A stretch of DNA of 64,000 nt from Prochlorococcus sp. AG-347-G20 (GCA_003281645.1 QCBJ01000002.1:62001-126000), one strand, 5' to 3'; counted from the stretch's first letter, positions 54,288 to 63,233 are shown. Made by a program: numbers and translations. The notes: generated by a model not told the origin, from the sequence alone.

Positions 54288-54672
54288 TTACCTTTACTTT
54301 AAAATGGATTCAAATTAATAATTAAAAAAGGGAACTTCCTCAACTTGTCTTGGAGCATAATCACAAATATCGAATTGCATACATTCCATTGGAGCATCAG
54401 TTAGTTTTCTCTCAATTGATAACGAATCAAACAAACTACCAAATACATGTTGAATTTTATTTTTAATTAGATTTCCCTAAGTTATAAACAACCTTCTTTT
54501 TAGAAATTATTTAGTATGAATTATATACAAGAATCAAGAGTTGTTATAGCTAAAATATAAATTATAAATTAATCAGTTTAAAATATTTCACTTTATTCAT
54601 AATCAGTATTTTTGCTCTAGGAAATTTAAATAAGCACCCCTATGTTGGACCCACTGATTGAGGGATAACTTC

Positions 54673-54780
54673 ATGAGTACGTTCAAATCGAAATACTTTA
54701 AAGACACAAAAAAGATCAGCAACACTCTTTGGTTGGACAAATTAATTAATCAACTTGAAAAAAAATCAAAGGGAGTTTGA
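54673..54780 (+). CDS. 35-aa microprotein, NTxWLDxLIN family
   Basis: MSTFKSKYFKDTKKISNTLWLDKLINQLEKKSKGV. Confidence 0.6.
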   Translation: MSTFKSKYFKDTKKISNTLWLDKLINQLEKKSKGV

Positions 54781-54782
54781 TC

Positions 54783-54947
54783 ATGAATACATTTAGAAAT
54801 AAACGATTCAAAAATGAATTAGATCCCAAGTATGCCTTTTATGATTGTCTTCGTAGTTGCGAAATTAAGAGAAATACTGAAAAGTCTCTAGAAGAATGCG
54901 TCGAAAATTGTGAACCTAGATTATTACCAGAGAATCTCGATGGCTAA
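54783..54947 (+). CDS. 54-aa twin-CX3C microprotein
   Basis: DCLRSCEIKRNTEKSLEECVENCEP. Confidence 0.6.
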   Translation: MNTFRNKRFKNELDPKYAFYDCLRSCEIKRNTEKSLEECVENCEPRLLPENLDG

Positions 54948-55024
54948 AAATAGGAATTTAAACTCTATTCAATAGCTATTTTGACCTTATAGAGTTTTTA
55001 TATAGATTTAAGGAGGGTAATCTT

Positions 55025-55183
55025 ATGACCAACCTCGCAATTGAGCTACTACTTCTAATTGTAGTTTTAGTTAATTTTGGAGCAATCCTTACCGCTAAAA
55101 TTTATTCACAATCAGTAAAAGAAATTCAACGTAAGAGATTATTTTGTTGTGAATCTATAAGTAACCCATATTGTGTTTTTTGA
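55025..55183 (+). CDS. 52-aa single-TM protein with Cys-rich end
   Basis: MTNLAIELLLLIVVLVNFGAILTAKIYSQSVKEIQRKRLFCCESISNPYCVF; preceded by GGAGG. Confidence 0.55.
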   Translation: MTNLAIELLLLIVVLVNFGAILTAKIYSQSVKEIQRKRLFCCESISNPYCVF

Positions 55184-55582
55184 TAAATTACTTCCAAACT
55201 AATAGATCTCAAACTAGAGATCTAATATTAAAAGTTAGAGTCCACCAAAACTAAAAATAAGGTGTATAAGGTACTTCTGTTTTTAATGAATCTCCGTAGT
55301 AACTTTCAGCTGACTTTACCAAGATCCAATAAATGAAATTTAGAAATGATTTTTCCATAGAAATATCTATACCCTTTCTTAATTCAAATCAGAATTTAAA
55401 ATAAAAACATCGTAGAAAATACTTAACTGAAGAGATTTAGATTTTCTTAGTTAATTTGTGTTGGTTAGGTTTGTATGAAATGCTACTAAAGCTTGTCTTA
55501 TCAATTGATTTGGTAATATTGCTTATTGATTCCTGTAAGTTCAAAAGATATATTAAATGGACAATCTTAATAAAAGAAATTT

Positions 55583-55699
55583 ATGAGTACTCAAAAAAGT
55601 CAAAGCCATAAAAGACAAGAGCAAAATAATACAGAATGGTTAGATGAATTAATCAATAAAATTGAAAATATGAAAAATAAAATATCTAATACTTTTTAA
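55583..55699 (+). CDS. 38-aa microprotein, NTEWLDELIN family
   Basis: MSTQKSQSHKRQEQNNTEWLDELINKIENMKNKISNTF. Confidence 0.65.
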   Translation: MSTQKSQSHKRQEQNNTEWLDELINKIENMKNKISNTF

Positions 55700-55908
55700 C
55701 TTATTACTTCTTCTATCATTTATTCCGTTATTAAATATTTTAAAAACTTTTGTAATTAAGCCAACTGGCTTTTAAATAGAGTTATGTATTTTATTTTTGC
55801 AAATAGTTATTTAACAATGTTTAAATGAGAATCTTTTAAAGCAAGTTTATGGTTCATTTTTATTTTTATTGACAATATTGAAATAAGTGTAAAAAGAATT
55901 TTTAATTT

Positions 55909-57099
55909 GTGACTACTGAATCATCTAAAAATCAAAACTTTATAAGGAAGCATCCCAGCGAAGGAATGGATGCTTTAGAAAAAGAATCAAAATTACCTCT
56001 TAAAGGGTGGGAAAAGGAGGTTGCCCGAGCAAAGGAATATGGTTTAGAAGGAGCAAAAAGTATTGTCGATAGAAATATATCTACATTTTCAAGAGGAGAA
56101 TTACCCCATTTTGCAGGTATCAATACTTTCATGAAAGCTCCATATGTTGAAAATGTAAATGAAGTGGGAAGTTATGATGTCGCGATCGTTGGTGTTCCTC
56201 ATGATTCTGGAACTACTTATAGACCAGGGACAAGATTCGGACCTCAAGGAATTAGAAAAATTTCTGCTCTCTATACTCCCTATAATTACGAAATGGGAGT
56301 GGATCTGAGAGAGCAGATATCTATTTGTGATGTAGGAGATATTTTTACAATTCCAGCTAATAATGAAAAAAGTTTTGATCAAATTTCAAAGGGGGTTGCT
56401 CATATTTTTGCTAGTGGTGCATTTCCAATTATTTTAGGTGGAGATCATTCAATAGGTTTTCCCACAGTTAGAGGAGTTTGTCGCCACTTAGGAGATAAAA
56501 AAGTAGGGATCATTCACTTTGATAGACATGTAGATACTCAAGAAACAGATTTAGATGAAAGAATGCATACCTGTCCATGGTTTCATGCAACTAATATGAA
56601 AAATGCACCTGCAAAAAATCTTGTTCAATTAGGAATTGGAGGTTGGCAAGTACCAAGAGAAGGGGTGAAAATTTGCAGGGAACGAAGTACAAATGTTTTA
56701 ACAGTTACTGATATCTGTGAAATGGGATTAAAAGAGGCCGCTGATTTTGCGATTGAAAAAGCTACGGATGGAACTGACTGTGTATATATTTCTTTTGATA
56801 TTGATTGTATTGATGCTGGATTTGTCCCTGGAACTGGTTGGCCTGAACCTGGGGGTTTATTACCTCGAGAGGCATTAAAACTTTTGGAGTACATTATCAG
56901 AAAAGTTAATGTATGTGGAATTGAGCTTGTTGAGGTTTCGCCTCCATATGATGTAAGCGATATGACAGCTCTATTAGCTACTAGAGTTATTTGTGATTCA
57001 ATTGCACATCTTGTAGTAAGTGGTCAGCTCCCAAGACAATCTAAACCAGAATGGATTTCAGATAAATGTAATATGTCAGTTGATCAAAAATGGAGATAG
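55909..57099 (+). CDS. gdmH: ureohydrolase of the Ni-dependent guanidine hydrolase (GdmH) type
   Basis: ~80-aa N-terminal extension; GGDHSIGFPTVRGV; IHFDRHVDTQETDLDERMHTCPWFHATN instead of agmatinase HFDAHxD; SFDIDCIDAGFVPGTGWPEPGG; followed by hypA/hypB. Confidence 0.85.
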   Translation: MTTESSKNQNFIRKHPSEGMDALEKESKLPLKGWEKEVARAKEYGLEGAKSIVDRNISTFSRGELPHFAGINTFMKAPYVENVNEVGSYDVAIVGVPHDSGTTYRPGTRFGPQGIRKISALYTPYNYEMGVDLREQISICDVGDIFTIPANNEKSFDQISKGVAHIFASGAFPIILGGDHSIGFPTVRGVCRHLGDKKVGIIHFDRHVDTQETDLDERMHTCPWFHATNMKNAPAKNLVQLGIGGWQVPREGVKICRERSTNVLTVTDICEMGLKEAADFAIEKATDGTDCVYISFDIDCIDAGFVPGTGWPEPGGLLPREALKLLEYIIRKVNVCGIELVEVSPPYDVSDMTALLATRVICDSIAHLVVSGQLPRQSKPEWISDKCNMSVDQKWR

Positions 57100-57105
57100 A
57101 TTTTC

Positions 57106-57462
57106 GTGCATGAAGTAGATATGACAAAATGCCTTATTCTTTCCATGGAAGAGTGGGCAGAGAAAAAAAATAAAAAAAAAATAGTTGTTGAAAAGATTAA
57201 TCTTAAAATTGGGGAATTTACTTGCGTAGAACCAATATCATTAATAAATACTTTTAATGCGGCAGTCTTGGGTTCTTGGTTAGATTCCTCTCAGATTACT
57301 ATTGAGACAATACCTTTTGAAGGGAAATGCTCTAAATGCAATAGATTATATTTTCCAAAGAAAGAGAATGGATATAAATCTCCATGTTGCAATTTTAATT
57401 TAGAGGAAATTATTAGTGGGAGGGAATTAAAAATTGCATCTATTGATTTTAAAGAAAAGTAG
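57106..57462 (+). CDS. hypA: HypA-family nickel chaperone (GdmH accessory)
   Basis: M-H-E N-terminus (GTG start), CSKCNRLYFPK...SPCC Zn site. Confidence 0.85.
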   Translation: MHEVDMTKCLILSMEEWAEKKNKKKIVVEKINLKIGEFTCVEPISLINTFNAAVLGSWLDSSQITIETIPFEGKCSKCNRLYFPKKENGYKSPCCNFNLEEIISGRELKIASIDFKEK

Positions 57463-57502
57463 AAATTTAGTATCTAGAATAAAAACGTATTTTCAAATAT
57501 AA

Positions 57503-58186
57503 ATGCATTTACCAATTTCAGACAAAATTGAATTAAATATTCTTCATCAAAATAGTCATCAAGCAGAGAAAAATAAAGTTAAGTTTAATAACTATAATTT
57601 ACTTTGCTTGAACATAATGAGTAGTCCAGGTGCAGGAAAAACGAGATTACTTGAAATAACTTTAGAAGATCTTTCAAAAAAATTTCACAGTGCAGTTTTA
57701 GAGGGTGATATGACCACCAATCTTGATGCGGCAAGATTAGAAAAGTTAAATATTCCAGTAGTACCAATTACAACTGGAAGAGCATGCCATCTCGATGCAA
57801 ATATGGTTAGTGGAGGTTTGAAATTACTAGAAAAAAAAATAAATCCTGATTCATTAGATATTTTGTTAGTGGAAAATGTAGGAAATTTAGTGTGTCCTGC
57901 AGAATTTGAGATTGGAGAACATTTTAAAGTTGCACTTTTAAGTATTACCGAAGGTGAGGATAAACCTTTAAAATATCCAATAATGTTTAGAGAAGCAGAT
58001 TTAATTTTGATAACTAAAGTTGATTTGTTACCCCATTTGAATTTTGATATTAACGAATTAAAATCGAACATAGCTTCAACTAATCCGAAGGCAGATGTGA
58101 TAGAAATTTCATCGATAACCAAGTCTGGATTTGATTTATGGCAAGATTGGATTAGTAAAAAGATTCTGAAATTTAAAAATATTTAA
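57503..58186 (+). CDS. hypB: HypB-family nickel-insertion GTPase
   Basis: MSSPGAGKTRLLE; EGDMTTNLDAARL; LLVENVGNLVCPAEFEIGEH; LITKVDLLPH. Confidence 0.92.
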   Translation: MHLPISDKIELNILHQNSHQAEKNKVKFNNYNLLCLNIMSSPGAGKTRLLEITLEDLSKKFHSAVLEGDMTTNLDAARLEKLNIPVVPITTGRACHLDANMVSGGLKLLEKKINPDSLDILLVENVGNLVCPAEFEIGEHFKVALLSITEGEDKPLKYPIMFREADLILITKVDLLPHLNFDINELKSNIASTNPKADVIEISSITKSGFDLWQDWISKKILKFKNI

Positions 58187-58216
58187 TATTGATTAAGTAA
58201 AAGTAATCTTTTAAAA

Positions 58217-58230
58217 GTATCAGTTATTAC
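58217..58230 (+). promoter_or_regulatory. NtcA-box-like GTA-N8-TAC upstream of the ABC transporter
   Basis: GTATCAGTTATTAC, ~57 nt before the ATG at 58287. Confidence 0.4.
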
Positions 58231-58286
58231 AACTTTAGATTTGCTTTTTCTTGAGTATTGATAGTACGTAATATTTTTTTTCAAAA

Positions 58287-59285
58287 ATGTTTAAAAAATT
58301 GAGAGTTTTTGTTACCTCTTTGCTGGCTCTAATATTAGCGATTTCATTAAGTACACTATCAAGCCCTGCAGCTCCAAAAGGGGAACCAATCACTTTGGGA
58401 TACAGTAACTGGGCAGGATGGTGGCCCTGGGCGATAGCTGTTGATCAAAAAATGTTTGAAAAAAATGGAGTTAATGTTCAGATGAAATGGTTTGATGGAT
58501 ATGTTCAATCCATGGAAACTTTTGCTGCTGGTAAGATTGATGGAAATTCGCAGACTCTTAATGATACTATTTCGTTCTTGCCAGGAGAGAATGGAGGGGA
58601 AGTAGTTGTTTTAGTTAATGATAATTCTGCAGGGAATGACCAAATAATTGCAGATAAATCAATTAAAAGTGTTGCTGATTTAAAAGGTAAAACAGTAGCG
58701 GTAGAAGAAGGTGTTGTGGATGATTTTTTACTTGTTTTAGCGCTGAATGATGTTGGATTAACTCGAGATGATGTAATTATTAAAGGTCTTCCAACTGATC
58801 AGGCTGCAACTGCATTCGCAGCAGGAAAAGTTGATGCAGTTGGTGCATTCCCTCCATTTACAGGAACTGCAATGAAGAGGCCTGGAGCAAGAGTTATTGC
58901 TAGTTCAAAAGATTATCCCGGTGCAATACCTGATTTATTAGCTGTAAGCGGAGATTTGATTTCTGAAAGACCAGATGATGTTCAAAAAATTGTTAAAACA
59001 TGGTGGGATGTAAGAGAATTCATGGAAAAAAATCCAAGAAAATCTGAAAAGATCATGGCAAAGCGAGCTGGGATCCCAACTCGCGAATACAAACAATATA
59101 AAGGTGGAACTAGGTTCTTTTCTTTGGAAGAAAATTTAGAAGCTTTTAGTGATGGGTTCGGTATGAAACATATGCCTTATGCAGCGAAACAAATGGCAGA
59201 CTTTATGGTAAAGGTAGGATTTATTCCTGAAAAACCAGATATGAGTAAATTATTTGACTCTTCGTTCGTTAAAAACATCAGTTAA
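58287..59285 (+). CDS. ABC transporter substrate-binding protein (NMT1/SsuA-type), probable guanidine importer component
   Basis: signal peptide; LGYSNWAGWWPWAIAVDQKMFEKNGVNVQMKWFDGYVQSMETFAAGKIDG. Confidence 0.85.
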   Translation: MFKKLRVFVTSLLALILAISLSTLSSPAAPKGEPITLGYSNWAGWWPWAIAVDQKMFEKNGVNVQMKWFDGYVQSMETFAAGKIDGNSQTLNDTISFLPGENGGEVVVLVNDNSAGNDQIIADKSIKSVADLKGKTVAVEEGVVDDFLLVLALNDVGLTRDDVIIKGLPTDQAATAFAAGKVDAVGAFPPFTGTAMKRPGARVIASSKDYPGAIPDLLAVSGDLISERPDDVQKIVKTWWDVREFMEKNPRKSEKIMAKRAGIPTREYKQYKGGTRFFSLEENLEAFSDGFGMKHMPYAAKQMADFMVKVGFIPEKPDMSKLFDSSFVKNIS

Positions 59286-59301
59286 TTAATACAAAATTAA
59301 A

Positions 59302-60120
59302 ATGTTCAGTTCGAAATTAATCAAGAGGGATAATTATTTTTTATCCCTCTTTTCATTTGGTAGTGAACCGAAAAAATTAAATAAAATATTTCTTCAAATA
59401 GCCTCACTTTTACTTCCCCTTTTAATTTGGACATTAGTTTGTCAATTAAAACTTGTAAGTGAAATGTTTTTACCATCACCTTTAGCGGTCTTTTATTCTC
59501 TTTTGGATATGGCTGAAAGTGGAATATTATTTGAAGATATTTTTGCAAGTACTGTTAGGGTATTTGCTGGTTTTATAATTGCAACACTTTTTTCAATTCC
59601 TTTGGGAATTTTAATGGGTTCATTCCCTTCTTTTTGTGCGTTATGTGAGCCATTAATTGCAATGCTTAGGTATATGCCTGCCGCTGCTTTTTCTCCTTTG
59701 CTTATTATTTATTTAGGAATTGAAGAGGCTCCAAAAATCGCTTTAATTTTCATTGGCACCGTTTACTTTAATGTTTTGATGGTTATGGATTCAGTAAAAT
59801 TTGTACCCAAAGAACTCATTGAAACAACGCTTACTTTAGGAGGTAATACAAAAGATTTATTGATCAGAGTAATAGCCAGATATTCATTGCCAAGTATTAT
59901 TGATACTTTAAGAATTAATATTGCAACTTCATGGAATTTAGTAATTGTTGCAGAGTTAATTGCAGCAGAAGTTGGTTTAGGTAAAAGGATTCAACTGGCT
60001 CAAAGATTTTTTCGCACAGATCAAATATTTGCAGAATTAATAGTTCTTGGATTAATAGGATTTGCTTTGGATATGAGTTTTAGATTGCTACTTAGACGTA
60101 CATGTAAATGGGCTGTTTAA
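59302..60120 (+). CDS. ABC transporter permease (SsuC/TauC-type)
   Basis: RYMPAAAFSPLLIIYLGIEEAPKIALIFIGTVYFN; AELIAAEVGLGKRIQLAQRFF. Confidence 0.92.
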   Translation: MFSSKLIKRDNYFLSLFSFGSEPKKLNKIFLQIASLLLPLLIWTLVCQLKLVSEMFLPSPLAVFYSLLDMAESGILFEDIFASTVRVFAGFIIATLFSIPLGILMGSFPSFCALCEPLIAMLRYMPAAAFSPLLIIYLGIEEAPKIALIFIGTVYFNVLMVMDSVKFVPKELIETTLTLGGNTKDLLIRVIARYSLPSIIDTLRINIATSWNLVIVAELIAAEVGLGKRIQLAQRFFRTDQIFAELIVLGLIGFALDMSFRLLLRRTCKWAV

Positions 60121-60882
60121 ATGAAATTAGATGTTAATAATATTTCAAAATATTTTGGGGAAGGTTCAAATAGAAAAAAGGCAATTGAGGGAATAAGCTT
60201 TTCAATAAGTTCTGGCGAATTTAAAACTCTTGTTGGGAGCTCTGGATCAGGTAAAAGTACTATATTGAGGATTATAGCTGGGCTTGAGAGTCCATCTAAA
60301 GGGCACGTAAAAGTAGATGGAAAAATAGTTAGTGGACCGGGATTGGATAGAGGAATGGTTTTTCAGAAATATAGTCTTTTCCCTTGGCTCACAGCATCTG
60401 AGAATATTGCCTTTGGAATGAATTTAAATTCTTATAAGTTGAAAGAAATAAAATATAGGACATCTTATTTATTAGAAGTAGTAGGTCTTCAGGATTCGGG
60501 AAATAAGTATCCCAAAGAGTTATCTGGAGGAATGCAACAAAGGGTTGCAATAGCAAGAGCTCTAGCGACTAACCCTAAAATTCTACTTTTAGATGAACCT
60601 TTTGGAGCCTTAGATTTACAGATAAGAGAATCTATGCAGAAATTTCTCTATGAATTATGGAAAAAAACTTCATTGACAGTTTTACTTATAACCCATGATA
60701 TTGAAGAAGCATTAGCTCTCTCTCAGCAAATATGTATTTTGGCACCTAATCCTGGAAGAATCATAAAAGAAGTTAAGGTAGATCTACAAAAAGGAGATTT
60801 AGATGAATTGAAACTTGATTCGGATTTTGCAAAATTAAGATATGAGTTATCTGATTTTTTAAGAGGCCTCCAAAAAAAATAA
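60121..60882 (+). CDS. ABC transporter ATP-binding protein
   Basis: LVGSSGSGKSTILRIIAGLE; LSGGMQQRVAIARALATNPKILLLDEPFGALD. Confidence 0.96.
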   Translation: MKLDVNNISKYFGEGSNRKKAIEGISFSISSGEFKTLVGSSGSGKSTILRIIAGLESPSKGHVKVDGKIVSGPGLDRGMVFQKYSLFPWLTASENIAFGMNLNSYKLKEIKYRTSYLLEVVGLQDSGNKYPKELSGGMQQRVAIARALATNPKILLLDEPFGALDLQIRESMQKFLYELWKKTSLTVLLITHDIEEALALSQQICILAPNPGRIIKEVKVDLQKGDLDELKLDSDFAKLRYELSDFLRGLQKK

Positions 60883-60885
60883 ATA

Positions 60886-61908
60886 ATGTCAACTAGTTTT
60901 TTGCCTACTTGGCTTTATAGCGAACAAAAAATTTTTGAACTTGAATTAGAAAACTATTCAAAAAATTATTGGCACCCATTGATTTTCATAGGAGAAATTA
61001 AACCTGGCGAAATATTGGAAAAAAAATTCTTTAATCAATCATTATTAATCTCTTGTTCAGAAAAAAACTTAATAACTGTTTTCAAAAATAGATGCCCTCA
61101 TCGTGGGTCAAAATTGTGTTTGCCAAAAACAAAATTAAATCCTTCTAAAAATATTTTTTGTCCTTACCATGGCTGGACTTTTGATAGTTTTGGTAAACTT
61201 AAAACCTTGCCATTAAAGTACAATTTTGAAACAAAAATAGAAACAAAGGATTATTTTTTAGAAAAAGTTAACTCTTTAATAAATGGACCTTTAATTTGGA
61301 TTAATTTCAGCAACATACCAATATCTATAGATGATCAAATTGAGCTTGTTGGGAGAAAATGTAATGATCAATGGGATATGAATTACAGTATTTTTTCTGA
61401 ATTTTCTGATACCTTAAATTGCAATTGGAAAATTGCCCATGACAATACACTGGACGATTATCATGTAGCAATAGCTCATAAAGATACCCTACATAAAGAA
61501 CAAGGTCCAATTAAAAACTACAGGTATTTCTTCAGTGAATTTTGTAATGTACTTGTTACCCCTCTTAGTAGTGAAGGAAATCTATATACCTTTGGATTAC
61601 TCCCATGGACCCATCTAATAATCTGGCCTGGTAAAGGGATTGTTTTAATAAATTATCTACCTAAAAATATTGGTCAGTGTATTATTGAAATTAAATTTGC
61701 CTCTGCTTCTTTATGTAAAAATGATTTAGAAAATTGGAAAAAAAGTATATTAGAATTTCTTGGAGAAGATAAAGTTATTGTCGAATCAGTTCATAAGTCT
61801 TATCTCGAAAATTTTAAACTTGGTCCGCCTAATAGACTTGAACAAAGGATTTTACACTGGCAAAATATTTATAAAGATTTTCTAAATGCATCTGGCATTT
61901 CTTTCTAA
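60886..61908 (+). CDS. Rieske non-heme iron oxygenase alpha-subunit-like protein
   Basis: CPHRGSKLC...CPYHGWTFD Rieske cluster; DNTLDDYHVAIAH mononuclear-Fe-type motif. Confidence 0.9.
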   Translation: MSTSFLPTWLYSEQKIFELELENYSKNYWHPLIFIGEIKPGEILEKKFFNQSLLISCSEKNLITVFKNRCPHRGSKLCLPKTKLNPSKNIFCPYHGWTFDSFGKLKTLPLKYNFETKIETKDYFLEKVNSLINGPLIWINFSNIPISIDDQIELVGRKCNDQWDMNYSIFSEFSDTLNCNWKIAHDNTLDDYHVAIAHKDTLHKEQGPIKNYRYFFSEFCNVLVTPLSSEGNLYTFGLLPWTHLIIWPGKGIVLINYLPKNIGQCIIEIKFASASLCKNDLENWKKSILEFLGEDKVIVESVHKSYLENFKLGPPNRLEQRILHWQNIYKDFLNASGISF

Positions 61909-62026
61909 AATAATTTCTATTTAATTCACAAATATTATTAATTAAATTTTTAAATTGGTAGGGATTTGACTACATATTTAATATGCTTTATTGATAATGT
62001 AGTTAAGTATAAAAAAGTTGATTATG

Positions 62027-62341
62027 AAAAATTTTATACTAATAATAGTCTCTTTATCTTTCTTATCTTCTTGCAGTAATGACAAAGATTTTTTTCTCAC
62101 TGAGGGGAACGCTTTGTTAAGTTGAGGAGGTAAATCTCGTATCATCGAAAATGATAAAGAAGAGATAATTAATACTGAAGTCAAGGATTTAAGAGATGGA
62201 ATTGGTAAATACGTTGAATTTACAGTTGTTGAGACTGATAAAAAAGGAGGCAAATATAGGATTATTAATTGTTTCCCAAGTGAAGAACCACAAGATTCAA
62301 TAATAAAAACTGTTAAAACAAATTATAAATTAAGTAATTAA
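62027..62341 (+). pseudogene. small lipoprotein-like gene interrupted by an in-frame TGA
   Basis: MKNFILIIVSLSFLSSCSNDKDFFLTEGNALLS-TGA-GGKSRIIENDKEEIINTEVKDLRDGIGKYVEFTVVETDKKGGKYRIINCFPSEEPQDSIIKTVKTNYKLSN*. Confidence 0.65.
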
Positions 62342-62369
62342 AAGTTATTTAAAAATAATTAGCTTACCT

Positions 62370-63233
62370 TTAAGCTGAGATTTTTGATGATTTGATAATT
62401 TCCCATGCTTCTGGTGCGGTATCTGCATATTGGAAAAGATTTAAGTTTTCATCTGAAATTAATCCAAGATCAGCTAGATATTCGAAGTTAATTATCTTAT
62501 TCCAATAATCTCTACCAAAAAGTATGATTGGGATTTTAGTTTTCATTCCTGTTTGACAAAGTGTCAATAGTTCAAATAATTCATCTAGTGTTCCAAAACC
62601 TCCAGGGAAAAATACAGCAGCTACTGATCGCATGACAAAATGGATCTTTCTTAATGCAAAATAATTAAACTTAAAGCAAAGACCGGGAGTTATAAAAGCA
62701 TTTGGGATTTGTTCATTAGGCAGACTGATATTTAACCCTATAGATTTACAATTTGCTTCAAATGCACCTCTATTAGCAGCTTCCATAATTCCTGGCCCCC
62801 CACCTGTCACAATCACATGAGAATTACAGTTTTTATTTTGATTACTAATTGAAGCAAGTTTAGAAAACTCCCTTGCGGATTGATAGTAATGACTCATAAG
62901 CAGCAAATTTTCTAATCTATTTAAATTTCGTTTTAAAAGTATTGATTTAGGATTTTTTTTAATTAACTCTTCTATATTTTCAAGTCTCTTTTTTATATTT
63001 GATTCTTCTGTAATGCTTGCGCCTCCAAAAATAATTATTGTTGAAAGAATTTTATTTTCTTCAAGGATTAAATCTGGTTTAGTAATTTCAAGAAGCATTC
63101 TGACCCCACGCATTTCATTTCGGCTAAGTAACCCAATATCCTCGTGAGCCAATTTATAAGTATCAGAATTAATAATTAAATTCAGGTTTTTTAAATTATT
63201 ACTAGGGTATATATGTTTTTTCATTTCAAACAA
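62370..63233 (-). CDS. LOG-family protein (TIGR00730-like)
   Basis: VTGGGPGIMEAANRGAFEA; FFPGGFGTLDELFELLTLCQTG. Confidence 0.9.
   Translation of the reverse strand: MFEMKKHIYPSNNLKNLNLIINSDTYKLAHEDIGLLSRNEMRGVRMLLEITKPDLILEENKILSTIIIFGGASITEESNIKKRLENIEELIKKNPKSILLKRNLNRLENLLLMSHYYQSAREFSKLASISNQNKNCNSHVIVTGGGPGIMEAANRGAFEANCKSIGLNISLPNEQIPNAFITPGLCFKFNYFALRKIHFVMRSVAAVFFPGGFGTLDELFELLTLCQTGMKTKIPIILFGRDYWNKIINFEYLADLGLISDENLNLFQYADTAPEAWEIIKSSKISA

Noticed and set aside
58255-58267. GTATTGATAGTAC as a second NtcA box
   Set aside because: Spacing is N7 rather than N8, so it does not fit the NtcA consensus.
61978-62253. 91-aa minus ORF
   Set aside because: Antisense to the lipoprotein-like reading frame at 62027-62341; low-complexity Ser/Leu translation typical of a shadow ORF.
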